From the NCBI GenBank assembly GCA_023387815.1, contig JAEWHK010000077.1:1-64000 (forward strand): 64,000 nucleotides of DNA. Reading direction: 5' to 3'. Within the stretch, counting starts at the first letter, position 1; each line of letters starts with the position of its first letter. Positions 42,918 to 51,304 of this stretch are shown here, piece by piece. Under the pieces are notes generated by a model that searched no databases, had not been told where the DNA came from, and saw only the letters and a program-made list of their open reading frames with translations. The position numbers were made by a program, and so were the translations under genes. This DNA is from Pseudomonadota bacterium. GTDB taxonomy: Bacteria > Pseudomonadota > Gammaproteobacteria > Burkholderiales > Burkholderiaceae_B.

Positions 42918-44843
42918 ATGGAGTTGACCGGTTTTGCCGTGCAGTTTCTAAACGGGCTCGCAGGGACCTCTTCGCTGTTCATGGTCGCCTGTGGACTCTC
43001 CCTGATTTTTGGGGTTAGCCGTATTGTCAATTTTGCGCATGGCTCACTGTACATGTTTGGCCTCTATGTTGCCTACAGTCTGGTCATGCGACATCTGCCC
43101 GAGGGTGCCTTCGGTTTCTGGGGCGGTATATTGCTTGCTGCTCTGCTTGTCGGCGTACTTGGCGCCGCAATTGAGCTGGTTATTCTCAGAAGAATCTACC
43201 AGGCGCCGGAGTTATTCCAGTTGCTCGCCACGTTCGCACTCGTCCTGATCCTGAGCGATCTTGCCTTATGGCTTTGGGGACCCGAAGATCTTCTGGGGCG
43301 ACAGGCGCCTGGACTTGCCGGCGCTGTAACCTTATTCGGCAGACAGTTTCCAACCTACAATCTGCTGCTGATTTTTGTCGGCCCTGTTGTGCTCGGACTG
43401 CTTTGGCTTTTGCTGAACCGGACGCGCTGGGGAACACTGATACGGGCAGCAACGCAGGATCGGCAAATGCTGGATGCGCTGGGCGTCAATCAACGCTGGC
43501 TATTTACCGGTGTCTTTGCGCTGGGGGCCTTTCTGGCTGGCCTGGGCGGTGCCCTTCAACTTCCTATTGAGCCAGCCAATCTGAATCTGGATCTGCTGAC
43601 GATTGGCGATGCATTCGCTGTGGTTGTCATCGGAGGTATGGGGTCCATCCCCGGCGCTTTCGTTGCGGCTTTTATCATCGCACAGGTCAAGGCGCTCTGT
43701 GTCGGCCTGGGCACCGTTCATCTTGCAGGCATGGACATCGCCTTTCCGCAGCTGACACTGGTTATTGAGTTTCTGATTATGGCGGTTGTGCTGGTGTTCA
43801 GGCCCTGGGGTCTGTTCGGAACACAGACCGGTACACCCCGGGTTGTGGGCATGCACGAAGCGCCCTACCGCCCTGCCGGTTCGATTCTGAAAACTATCGG
43901 GATCGTGCTGCTTGCCCTGCTCCTTTGCGTACCGTTAATGGGGGACGCCTACCCCTATCTGCCGGTTCTAATTCAGGATATCCTGATCGCCATTCTTTTT
44001 GCTGCCAGTCTTCATTTCATTATGGGCCCTGGCGGAATGCACTCTTTCGGCCACGCGGCCTACTATGGCATCGGCGCCTATGCCGCTGCCCTATTATTGC
44101 AGCGCTATGCCTTGCCGATGGGCGCGTCCGTTGTCCTCGCGCCCTTTGTGGCAGCGATAGCTGCACTCATTTACGGATGGTTTTGTGTTCGTCTGTCGGG
44201 GATCTATCTGGCGATGCTGACCCTTGCCTTTGCGCAGATTACCTGGTCAGTTGCATACCAATGGAATGACTATACCGGTGGCTCCAACGGACTGATTGGC
44301 ATCTGGCCATCCGGCTGGCTGGAAGATCCAAACCATTTCTATTATTTTACGCTGGCCATCGTGGTCGCTGGTGTACTGGCACTGCGCTGGCTGCTGTTTT
44401 CTCCACTTGGGTACGCGCTTCGTGCGAGCCGAGACTCGGTGCAACGCGCCGATGCTATCGGCATTGACGGGAAGCGTATTCAATGGACTTCATTTGTGAT
44501 TGCCGGCTTCTTTGCGGGACTGGCCGGAGCGCTCTTTGTGTTTTCCAAAGGCAGCATATCGCCTGAAGAACTCTATGTCAGCAAATCCATTGATGGTCTG
44601 GTGATGGTATTGCTTGGAGGCATCCATTCCATCACCGGTCCCGTGACGGGCGCTGCATTCTATGTTGTCCTGCATGATTATATTACCGGCATCACCGAAT
44701 ACTGGAAAGGCCTTTTCGGTCTCATTATTCTGCTGCTGGTTCTGCTGTTCCCGCAGGGTCTGGCAGCCATGGGCAGCCGCCTGCGGCGCTGGCTTTCCAG
44801 GCCCCGGCATCAGGCATCGGGTTCGGGAGTGAGTCGCTTATGA
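42918..44843 (+). CDS. Fused LivH-LivM permease of a branched-chain-type ABC importer
   Basis: 641 residues, about twice the size of one permease. Residues 1-290 are LivH-like (LIFGVSRIVNFAHGSLYMFG, GGMGSIPGAFVAAFIIAQVKAL); residues 310-625 are LivM-like (GPGGMHSFGHAAYYGIGAYAAALL, YTGGSNGLIGIWPSGWLED, ALRASRDSVQRADAIGID). The two EAA-type loops needed for coupling to both ATPases are kept, one per half. A single chain therefore forms the whole membrane channel. SD aaagg; the stop overlaps the livG start (ATGA). Confidence 0.9.
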   Translation: MELTGFAVQFLNGLAGTSSLFMVACGLSLIFGVSRIVNFAHGSLYMFGLYVAYSLVMRHLPEGAFGFWGGILLAALLVGVLGAAIELVILRRIYQAPELFQLLATFALVLILSDLALWLWGPEDLLGRQAPGLAGAVTLFGRQFPTYNLLLIFVGPVVLGLLWLLLNRTRWGTLIRAATQDRQMLDALGVNQRWLFTGVFALGAFLAGLGGALQLPIEPANLNLDLLTIGDAFAVVVIGGMGSIPGAFVAAFIIAQVKALCVGLGTVHLAGMDIAFPQLTLVIEFLIMAVVLVFRPWGLFGTQTGTPRVVGMHEAPYRPAGSILKTIGIVLLALLLCVPLMGDAYPYLPVLIQDILIAILFAASLHFIMGPGGMHSFGHAAYYGIGAYAAALLLQRYALPMGASVVLAPFVAAIAALIYGWFCVRLSGIYLAMLTLAFAQITWSVAYQWNDYTGGSNGLIGIWPSGWLEDPNHFYYFTLAIVVAGVLALRWLLFSPLGYALRASRDSVQRADAIGIDGKRIQWTSFVIAGFFAGLAGALFVFSKGSISPEELYVSKSIDGLVMVLLGGIHSITGPVTGAAFYVVLHDYITGITEYWKGLFGLIILLLVLLFPQGLAAMGSRLRRWLSRPRHQASGSGVSRL

Positions 44844-45709
44844 GCCTGCTGGACGTCCGCCATCTGACCCGCAAGTACGGAGACTTCATTGCCGTCGATG
44901 ACATCAGCTTCACGCTGCAAGCAGGCGAATTGCTGGCCATCATCGGACCCAACGGCGCAGGCAAATCAACCACGTTCAATATGGTGGGTGGTCAGCTTCC
45001 GGTCACAAGTGGCACCATATCTCTCGATGGCAAACCTATCGCCAATCAATCAGCGCAGCGGATATGGAAACAGGGTGTGGGTCGAACCTTTCAGATTGCC
45101 GCGACCTTCAATTCCTTTACCGTGGTTCAGAACATTCAGAATGCGCTGATCTCGTATCATGGTCAGACGTTTTCCCTGTGGCGAACCGCCGACAGGCTTT
45201 ATCTGGAAGAAGCTCTGGCGCTGCTTGATCAGGTCGGCATGCGCAGTCAGGCGGACAGACATTGTTCCGAACTTGCCTACGGTGATATTAAGCGGGTAGA
45301 GCTGGCCATGGCACTGGCCAGCGAACCTCGCCTTTTGCTGATGGACGAGCCGACTGCCGGCATGGCACCCGGAGAACGCCATGAGCTGATGTTGCTGACC
45401 CGTGAGATTGCGCGCGCGCGCAATACCGGCGTCCTGTTCACGGAACATAGCATGGATGTTGTTTTCGGTTTTGCTGACAGAATACTTGTTCTGGCCCGAG
45501 GAAAACAGGTGGCCGAAGGCAAGCCCGACGACATCCGGAATGATCCCCGGGTGCAGGAGGTGTATTTCGGCGCCAGTATGATTCCCTCTTCCGTCCCGCG
45601 GTCAGGTATCGAATCAGTACCGGTTCAGGCCGATATTGCCAAACACCAGCAATCAGGTACTGGTCCGCAATCGCTTCAAGCCGTCAATGACAAGGGAGAA
45701 CAATCGTGA
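44840..45709 (+). CDS. ABC transporter ATPase, LivG type
   Basis: 289 residues. Walker A GPNGAGKST (about 36-44), the family Q-loop region VGRTFQIAATF, the signature LAYGDIKRVELA in place of the usual LSYGxQR, and Walker B LLLMDEPTAGM followed by the H-loop FTEHSMDVVF. A 35-residue Ser/Gln-rich extension follows the usual C-terminus. It pairs with LivF to drive the fused permease. ATGA overlap with the permease and GTGA overlap with livF show tight coupling. Confidence 0.92.
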   Translation: MSLLDVRHLTRKYGDFIAVDDISFTLQAGELLAIIGPNGAGKSTTFNMVGGQLPVTSGTISLDGKPIANQSAQRIWKQGVGRTFQIAATFNSFTVVQNIQNALISYHGQTFSLWRTADRLYLEEALALLDQVGMRSQADRHCSELAYGDIKRVELAMALASEPRLLLMDEPTAGMAPGERHELMLLTREIARARNTGVLFTEHSMDVVFGFADRILVLARGKQVAEGKPDDIRNDPRVQEVYFGASMIPSSVPRSGIESVPVQADIAKHQQSGTGPQSLQAVNDKGEQS

Positions 45710-46488
45710 CGACGCTGACTCCTCTTGAATCCGCTAGCGTGCCCGATACAAACGAAGGCCCGTCAACCGAGGTGTTGCTACGCGTCAGCAATCTGAATGC
45801 CTGGTATGGATCTGCACAAATCCTTTATGACATTGATCTGACTGTGGGCAAAGGCGAGGTGGTGGCGCTTATGGGTCGCAACGGCGCCGGCAAATCGACG
45901 ACCATTGAAAGTATCATGGGGATGATCAGACACCAGGGTTCCATCGAATTCATGGGGCAGCAGATCAGTCAGAATAAACCGTATCAGATTGCGCGTGCCG
46001 GTATCGGTTTCGTGCCCGAAGAACGACGCATTTTTGCTGATCTGACGGTCATGGAAAATCTGGATACCGGCAGACAGCCGGAAAGACAGTGGCCGGACGG
46101 ACAACCCGTTTCGGCATGGACACCCGAAGCAATATTTGCCCTCTTCCCGAATCTTCAGTCCATGAAGTCGCGCCGCGGCGGACAAATGAGCGGGGGCGAA
46201 CAACAGATGCTTGCGGTCGCCCGTACCCTGATGGGCAACCCATACCTGCTCCTTCTGGACGAACCTTCTGAGGGTGTCGCCCCGATTATCGTCGAGCAAA
46301 TGGCCGAAATGGTGCTCTCGCTGAAACAACAGGGTGTGAGCATTCTGCTTTCCGAGCAGAATATGGAGTTTGCCCGACGGGTCAGCGACCGGGTATACGT
46401 GCTGGAGAAAGGCCAAATCAAATTTCACGGCAGCATGGCTACGCTTGCAGAAAATCCGGATTTTGCAAAGGCGTATCTGACACTTTGA
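45706..46488 (+). CDS. ABC transporter ATPase, LivF type
   Basis: 260 residues beginning with a GTG start that overlaps the livG stop. After an unusual 20-residue N-terminal leader come VSNLNAWYGSAQILYDIDLTV, Walker A GRNGAGKST (about 58-66), the family segment GIGFVPEERRIFADLTVMENL, signature MSGGEQQMLAVARTL and Walker B LLLLDEPSEGVAP. Completes the importer: periplasmic receptor, fused channel, two different ATPases. SD AAGGGAG is 9 nt from the start. Confidence 0.92.
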   Translation: MTTLTPLESASVPDTNEGPSTEVLLRVSNLNAWYGSAQILYDIDLTVGKGEVVALMGRNGAGKSTTIESIMGMIRHQGSIEFMGQQISQNKPYQIARAGIGFVPEERRIFADLTVMENLDTGRQPERQWPDGQPVSAWTPEAIFALFPNLQSMKSRRGGQMSGGEQQMLAVARTLMGNPYLLLLDEPSEGVAPIIVEQMAEMVLSLKQQGVSILLSEQNMEFARRVSDRVYVLEKGQIKFHGSMATLAENPDFAKAYLTL

Positions 46489-46543
46489 TCGAAGATCCGT
46501 GCTGTTTTGCGTCGGCTCAGAAACGGGCCTGAACGCCCGCCTA

Positions 46544-46552
46544 TGCTATAAT
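46544..46552 (+). promoter_or_regulatory. Extended -10 promoter upstream of fnr
   Basis: tgctataat (TG-N-TATAAT) at 46544-46552 is a consensus extended -10 box, 34 bp before the fnr start at 46586. No -35 is evident, as is common for extended -10 promoters. Confidence 0.65.
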
Positions 46553-46585
46553 TGGAGACAAGAAATACAAGGTCACGGCAAGTCA

Positions 46586-47350
46586 ATGCTCAAACACCAG
46601 CTTCTTACCAAAGACTCTATCCACTGCAACACCTGTGTGCTGGGGCACATCTGTGTTCCGCAAGGCCTCAACGCGCAGGATGCAGCACGGCTTAATGAAC
46701 TCGTCAAGGAACGTATTCGCGTTCCCAAGGGTACACTGTTTTTCAAGGCAGGCGACAAACTCACGGCCTTATATAGCGTTCGCTCCGGATCCATGAAACT
46801 GCAGCTGGAAAATGAATCCGGCCATATGCAGATTACCGGTTTTGTATTTGCCGGCGAAATTATTGGCCTGGATGCGCTGGCAGAGAATCAGCACCTGTCC
46901 AATGCCATTGCCATGGAAGATACCGAAGTCTGTGTCATCCGCATGACTGATCTCACCTATCTGTCCAAGGAAATTCCTGCCCTGGCCTATCGCATTACGC
47001 GTCTCATGAGTCAGGAGATATCGCGATCGCACAATATGGCCTTGTCCCTGGGCGCGATGCGATCGGAACAGCGACTGGCTGCCTTTCTGATCAACCTGTC
47101 GCAGCGTTTCACCTGTCTGGGATATTCAGGCAGCGAATATGTGCTTCGCATGAGCCGCGAAGAAATCGGTAATTACCTGGGCCTGACGCTGGAGACGGTA
47201 AGCCGTTTACTCTCGCGTTTTGCCAAGGAAGGACTGATCCGGATTCAGCAGCGCGAAGTGCGTATACTGGATTTCAACGGGCTGCAATCGCTGATACAGA
47301 ACGATAATGTACACCGGATTGAAGTGCACAGGGCGGCAGCCAACGGATAG
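46586..47350 (+). CDS. fnr: FNR-type oxygen-sensing transcription factor
   Basis: 254-residue Crp/Fnr protein. Cysteines 14, 17 and 23 (CNTCVLGHIC) plus Cys116 match the four ligands of the oxygen-labile [4Fe-4S] cluster of FNR/ANR. The cyclic-nucleotide-like beta barrel, dimer helix and HTH follow; the recognition helix LTLETVSRLL has the E-x-x-S-R pattern that reads TTGAT-N4-ATCAA. Perfect copies of that site precede ccoN and the CcoI-like gene in the facing cluster. The start was placed at MLKHQ (46586); the frame is open to 46499. FNR activates high-affinity oxidase genes when oxygen is low (known of the family). Confidence 0.93.
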   Translation: MLKHQLLTKDSIHCNTCVLGHICVPQGLNAQDAARLNELVKERIRVPKGTLFFKAGDKLTALYSVRSGSMKLQLENESGHMQITGFVFAGEIIGLDALAENQHLSNAIAMEDTEVCVIRMTDLTYLSKEIPALAYRITRLMSQEISRSHNMALSLGAMRSEQRLAAFLINLSQRFTCLGYSGSEYVLRMSREEIGNYLGLTLETVSRLLSRFAKEGLIRIQQREVRILDFNGLQSLIQNDNVHRIEVHRAAANG

Positions 47351-47379
47351 TTATTACCGGTTTCTGCACTCATTTCATT

Positions 47380-47473
47380 GGCCATCCCAATGTCCATTCC
47401 AGTGGCTATCCTATTGCTTATCCGATTAGTCATCCTGGTAATCATCTCCTGGACTATCCGGTCAATCATCCAG
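47380..47473. repeat. Degenerate tandem repeat, unit 12 bp
   Basis: Seven to eight adjacent 12-bp units around the consensus GNNNATCCNATT (for example ggctatcctatt, gcttatccgatt) fill the spacer between the convergent fnr gene and the last gene of the cco cluster. One unit carries an extra base. Confidence 0.7.
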
Positions 47474-47716
47474 TTCCGAATGGCGTGCAAATAATGCGAG
47501 TTTGTCGCTGCTGTTTGCCATGAAAAAGCTCAGGGTGCTGGAAAACGCCGCCATCAGCCAGAAGAGAAAAAAACCCGCTGCATACGCCAGTTCACTGGAT
47601 ATTCGAATGTATCCAAACAGCGGAATATCTTTGGGATCAATCAGCGCAAATACCACGCCACTGGCAAAACCGGCAGCAAGAAAGGATGGCCATAAAATCC
47701 ACATCAGGGTTCGCAT
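47462..47716 (-). CDS. Small two-helix membrane protein at the end of the cco cluster
   Basis: 84 residues with two predicted transmembrane helices (about 4-25 and 40-68) joined by a short loop with DPKDIPLFGY, and a hydrophilic C-terminal tail SSDKLALFARHSELDD. No family recognised. It starts 2 bp after the FixH-like stop, so it is very likely translated with the cbb3 assembly genes and may assist oxidase biogenesis (inference). Its end touches the 12-bp repeat. Confidence 0.75.
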   Translation of the reverse strand: MRTLMWILWPSFLAAGFASGVVFALIDPKDIPLFGYIRISSELAYAAGFFLFWLMAAFSSTLSFFMANSSDKLALFARHSELDD

Positions 47717-47718
47717 TT

Positions 47719-48003
47719 TCAGTCCCCCTTGGCAGTTGTGCTGGCCGATGATGCTCCAGAGAAATCAGATACTGCATTGCGAGCTGCCGGCACCGTAATG
47801 GACGCTGCCGGATTCGCACTTTCATTGACAACCATCAGTCCGTGGCGGCGCGCGCCCAGGTTCACCTGCTGGTCGGGATTATCATAGAAAGCCAGAAAAA
47901 TGGTGATGATGCACCCCACAATGGCCAGGAACGGGCCTGCCATCAGTATCCATGGCCAGGGCTCCCTGTACCATGGTCCGCTATCTTTTTCCAGCTTCTG
48001 CAT
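47719..48003 (-). CDS. ccoH: FixH-like cbb3 oxidase accessory protein, short form
   Basis: 94 residues. SGPWYREPWPWILMAGPFLAIVGCIITIFLAF is the N-terminal cytoplasmic tip and single membrane helix of FixH/CcoH, which interacts with the oxidase and the copper ATPase. Full-length FixH has a periplasmic domain of about 100 residues; here only about 50 residues, rich in Ala and Ser, follow the helix, so the domain is missing. SD AGGAG 6 nt before ATG fixes the start at 48003. It lies directly after ccoG. Confidence 0.75.
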   Translation of the reverse strand: MQKLEKDSGPWYREPWPWILMAGPFLAIVGCIITIFLAFYDNPDQQVNLGARRHGLMVVNESANPAASITVPAARNAVSDFSGASSASTTAKGD

Positions 48004-48016
48004 GTTAGTCTCCTGT

Positions 48017-49519
48017 TCAATTAGGTACATAGAAAGTGGTTTCCTGATCTACAGACAGATCACCACCCGATTTATCGGTATTTTCAATATGCAGTGTCAG
48101 GGGATGCAATCCCTGCCCTGCTCCTTCGGCGGGTACGCGTACCACCATGGGTACCCATTGATTTGAAAATGCTGGCACAGCAATCTGCCGGTCACTCTCT
48201 TCACCTGCCAGAACAGTCACTTCCGGCAGATCTGAAGTGGCGCTCAGCGCGAATTTCTGATCACTTTCGGTCATATTGATCAACTGGATGCGATAGACAT
48301 TCTCGATCAGTCCACCTGGAATTTCCCGACCCAGCGAGCCGCGATCCCGAACAATATCCACCCTTAGCGGCGTACGCAGAGACAGCGACACGATCAGTCC
48401 GATAATGAAAATGCTCAGCAGCGTGATATAGATAAAAACGCGCGGTTTGAAAAGACGTTTTCTGGCCTGTTTGCCTGAGAGGCCGTCCAGCATCCCGCTT
48501 TCGGACGTGTACCGGATAAGGCCAGGCGCGTAATTCATTTTTTCCATCACCTGATTACAGGCATCGATACAGGCGCCACAGCCAATACACATATACTGCA
48601 GGCCGTCCCGGATATCGATGCCGGTGGGACAGACCTGCACACAGATAGTACAGTCTACGCAGTCCCCCAGACCCGCAGCGCTGGGAACCACTTTCTTGGA
48701 TCGCCTGCCTCGTGGTTCACCGCGGATCTTGTCATAGGTCACCACAAACGTGTCTTTGTCCACCATGACACTCTGGAAGCGTGCATAGGGACACATGTAT
48801 TTACAGACCGACTCGCGCAGAAAACCCGCATTGCCCCAGGTGGCAAAGGAATAAAAAATCATCCAGAACCATTGCCAGAACGACAGTTCCAGATGAATGA
48901 GCTGCGAACCCAGTTCACGAATGGGTGAGAAATAGCCGATGAATGTAGAACCGGTCCACCAGGCAACCAGTAACCAGAGAAAATGTTTGCTCGCCTTGAT
49001 GCGAAATTTACGGAAGCTCATGGGGGATTCGTCAAGACGAATCCGCTGTACACGATCACCTTCGACCTTGCGCTCCAGCCACATGAAGATTTCGGTATAC
49101 ACCGTTTGCGGACAGGCGTATCCACAGAACAGCCTACCCGCCAGCGCCGTAAACAAAAACAGCCCGTAAGCCGAAATGATCAGGATGATGGCAAGATAAA
49201 AAACATCCTGAGGCCAGAGCACAATGCCGAAAATATAGAATTTGCGCTCCGTGAGGTCAAACAGTACCGCCTGTCGACCATTCCATTGCAGCCACGGCAG
49301 GCCGTAGAAGACAAGCTGGGTTGCAAGCACCAGAATAACCCGCCACCGGGCAAAGACTCCCGTGACAGAGCGCGGGTAGATCTTTGCACGGATTTCTTCG
49401 ACCTGCATATTGCTGTCTTCAGCAGATGCAGCGGCGGCCGGTTTCAGTCTTGGAGGCTGCCAGGCAGGAACCTGTTCCTGACCGGCTTGCTCGGAGCGCG
49501 TTTCAGACATAATGGACAA
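48017..49519 (-). CDS. ccoG: Cytochrome c oxidase accessory protein CcoG (FixG/RdxA)
   Basis: 500-residue membrane protein with five to six helices, the membrane-face motif GRLFCGYACPQTVYTEIF, and two ferredoxin-type [4Fe-4S] motifs CVDCTICVQVCPTGID and CIGCGACIDACN (about 285-330). The C-terminal Ig-like domain is periplasmic. CcoG reduces or handles copper for cbb3 assembly. It follows ccoP by 16 bp; an alternative start lies 9 bp downstream. Length is normal. Confidence 0.94.
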   Translation of the reverse strand: MSIMSETRSEQAGQEQVPAWQPPRLKPAAAASAEDSNMQVEEIRAKIYPRSVTGVFARWRVILVLATQLVFYGLPWLQWNGRQAVLFDLTERKFYIFGIVLWPQDVFYLAIILIISAYGLFLFTALAGRLFCGYACPQTVYTEIFMWLERKVEGDRVQRIRLDESPMSFRKFRIKASKHFLWLLVAWWTGSTFIGYFSPIRELGSQLIHLELSFWQWFWMIFYSFATWGNAGFLRESVCKYMCPYARFQSVMVDKDTFVVTYDKIRGEPRGRRSKKVVPSAAGLGDCVDCTICVQVCPTGIDIRDGLQYMCIGCGACIDACNQVMEKMNYAPGLIRYTSESGMLDGLSGKQARKRLFKPRVFIYITLLSIFIIGLIVSLSLRTPLRVDIVRDRGSLGREIPGGLIENVYRIQLINMTESDQKFALSATSDLPEVTVLAGEESDRQIAVPAFSNQWVPMVVRVPAEGAGQGLHPLTLHIENTDKSGGDLSVDQETTFYVPN

Positions 49520-49535
49520 TCGTTCTCAGTCAGGA

Positions 49536-50438
49536 CTACTTGTTGGATAAACCCCAGACATACGCAGCCAGCATACGAATCTGATCTTCAGACAGGATAT
49601 GTTTCTGTGCTGGCATGGTGCCCTGGCGGCCATGCAGAATCGTATCGATGATGGTGTCCTTGGAGCTGCTATTGAGCCACACCGCGTCGGTCAGGTTGGG
49701 TGCGCCCAGCGCCTGGTTGCCTTTTCCGTCCATACCGTGACAGGCAAAGCAGACCTTTTTGTAACCGGCCTCACCGACATTCAGTAGCGTAGGATCATGC
49801 GCCAGACCAGAAAGAGACCGTACGTAGTTAGCAATCTCGTTTGCCTGTGCAGGCGAAATCATTGCACTCAAAGGTGCCATGACGCCATGTCGTCCTTCGG
49901 TGATGGTTTTCAATATGGCTTCGGGAGATCCGCCATACAGCCAGTCGCCGTCGGTCAGGTTGGGGAAATTGGGCGCACCTTTGGCATCAGACCCATGGCA
50001 TTGCGCGCAATTGTTCAGAAAGAGCCGTTTACCAATTGCGTGCGCTTCCGTGTTTCGCGCAAGTTCCTCTACGGAAAGACCTGAGAACTGCTCGAACAGC
50101 GGTTTGATCTGCTCATCCAGCTGCTGGCGTTCACTCACAACCTGTTTTGCTGAAGTAAAACCAAGCAGACCGGGGAAAGAACCCAGTGCTGGATAAAGCA
50201 GCATGATGCCCAGGGCAATCACACAAAGCCCGAGATACATGAAGGTCCACCAGCGTGGAACCGGATTGTTCAGTTCGCGCAGATCATCGTCCCAGACATG
50301 GCCGGTATCTTCGACCTCTACAGGTTTCTGCTTCAGCCAGCGGCGCTGACTGAACAACAGCCAGAGACACCAAACCACGCCTGTGAGCGAGACGATCGCA
50401 ATGTAATAGCTCCAGGAATTACTGAAAAAATCACTCAT
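49536..50438 (-). CDS. ccoP: cbb3-type cytochrome c oxidase subunit III CcoP
   Basis: 300 residues: two N-terminal helices (about 10-30 and 63-85; the two-helix form typical of proteobacteria), then two periplasmic c-type haem domains with CAQCH (about 144-148) and CFACH (about 230-234). It passes electrons from soluble cytochromes c to CcoO. Starts 2 bp after the ccoQ stop. Confidence 0.96.
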   Translation of the reverse strand: MSDFFSNSWSYYIAIVSLTGVVWCLWLLFSQRRWLKQKPVEVEDTGHVWDDDLRELNNPVPRWWTFMYLGLCVIALGIMLLYPALGSFPGLLGFTSAKQVVSERQQLDEQIKPLFEQFSGLSVEELARNTEAHAIGKRLFLNNCAQCHGSDAKGAPNFPNLTDGDWLYGGSPEAILKTITEGRHGVMAPLSAMISPAQANEIANYVRSLSGLAHDPTLLNVGEAGYKKVCFACHGMDGKGNQALGAPNLTDAVWLNSSSKDTIIDTILHGRQGTMPAQKHILSEDQIRMLAAYVWGLSNK

Positions 50439-50440
50439 TT

Positions 50441-50605
50441 TTAATAACCTTTACCACGAGTTGTCGTTTCTTCGTCAGGGACGGCGAACGGCAGACTGGC
50501 AGCTTCTGCATTATCTTTCACACGATGCCCAGACCAGGCCCAGGCAATAATGCCCAGGAACGTAATGATCGATATGATGGTAACGACGCCAATCAGAATA
50601 TCCAT
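50441..50605 (-). CDS. ccoQ: cbb3-type cytochrome c oxidase subunit IV CcoQ
   Basis: 54 residues, MDILIGVVTIISIITFLGIIAW start, one membrane helix, then a polar tail WSGHRVKDNAEAASLPF characteristic of CcoQ, which stabilises the oxidase against oxygen. It is too short for most gene finders. Located between ccoO and ccoP in the standard order, and ending 2 bp before ccoP. Confidence 0.93.
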   Translation of the reverse strand: MDILIGVVTIISIITFLGIIAWAWSGHRVKDNAEAASLPFAVPDEETTTRGKGY

Positions 50606-50631
50606 GATTTCACCTGTCCCCGATTCGCGCG

Positions 50632-51294
50632 TTACTTGGAAGCAGCCGCGTCTTGCTGCTGACGCAGCGCTGCGGTGTAGCCAACGCCAAGGTTCTGCAG
50701 ATAGGCAACCAGAGCATCTTCCTCTGTTTTGCCTTTCAGGGCCTCAGGGGCTTCCTCGATCTGCTTGTCGGTATATGGCACGCCCAGAGTACGCAACGCA
50801 TTCATACGCGCCTTGATATCCCAGTTTGAGACGTCTTTGTGCTGCAGCCAGTAGTAACCGGGCATATTGGACTCTTTCACGACGTCACGCGGATTGCGCA
50901 GGTGAATGCGGTGCCATGTGTCCGAATAGCGCTGACCTACACGGGCCAGATCGGGACCCGTGCGTTTGGACCCCCACAGAAACGGATGATCATAGACAAA
51001 CTCGCCTGCCACGGAATATGGGCCGTAGCGGGAAACCTCGGACTGCAGTGTACGGATCTGTTGTGAGTGACAACCTACACAGCCTTCCTTGATATACACG
51101 TCGCGACCAATGATTTGCAGTGGCTGTAGCGGCGCAATGCCTGGCGACGCCTGCGTGGTGGAATGCTGGAAGAACAGCGGCACAATTTGCACCAGGCCGG
51201 CTGCTGCGACGACGAGGATCGAGAAGATAATCAGAAGACCAACGTTCTTCTCGAGTGTCTCATGAGTAAAGATGCTCTTTTTTTGATTCGCCAT
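50632..51294 (-). CDS. ccoO: cbb3-type cytochrome c oxidase subunit II CcoO
   Basis: 220-residue mono-haem membrane-anchored cytochrome c: one helix near residues 20-42 and CVGCHSQQIR (about 72-81), then GPDLARVG and NMPGYYWL, whose methionine is the haem ligand. The start at 51294 (MANQKKSIFTHE) matches the family; the frame is open to 51378 through the ccoN end. Gap to ccoN is 10 bp. Confidence 0.95.
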   Translation of the reverse strand: MANQKKSIFTHETLEKNVGLLIIFSILVVAAAGLVQIVPLFFQHSTTQASPGIAPLQPLQIIGRDVYIKEGCVGCHSQQIRTLQSEVSRYGPYSVAGEFVYDHPFLWGSKRTGPDLARVGQRYSDTWHRIHLRNPRDVVKESNMPGYYWLQHKDVSNWDIKARMNALRTLGVPYTDKQIEEAPEALKGKTEEDALVAYLQNLGVGYTAALRQQQDAAASK

Positions 51295-51304
51295 GATAAT
51301 TCTC

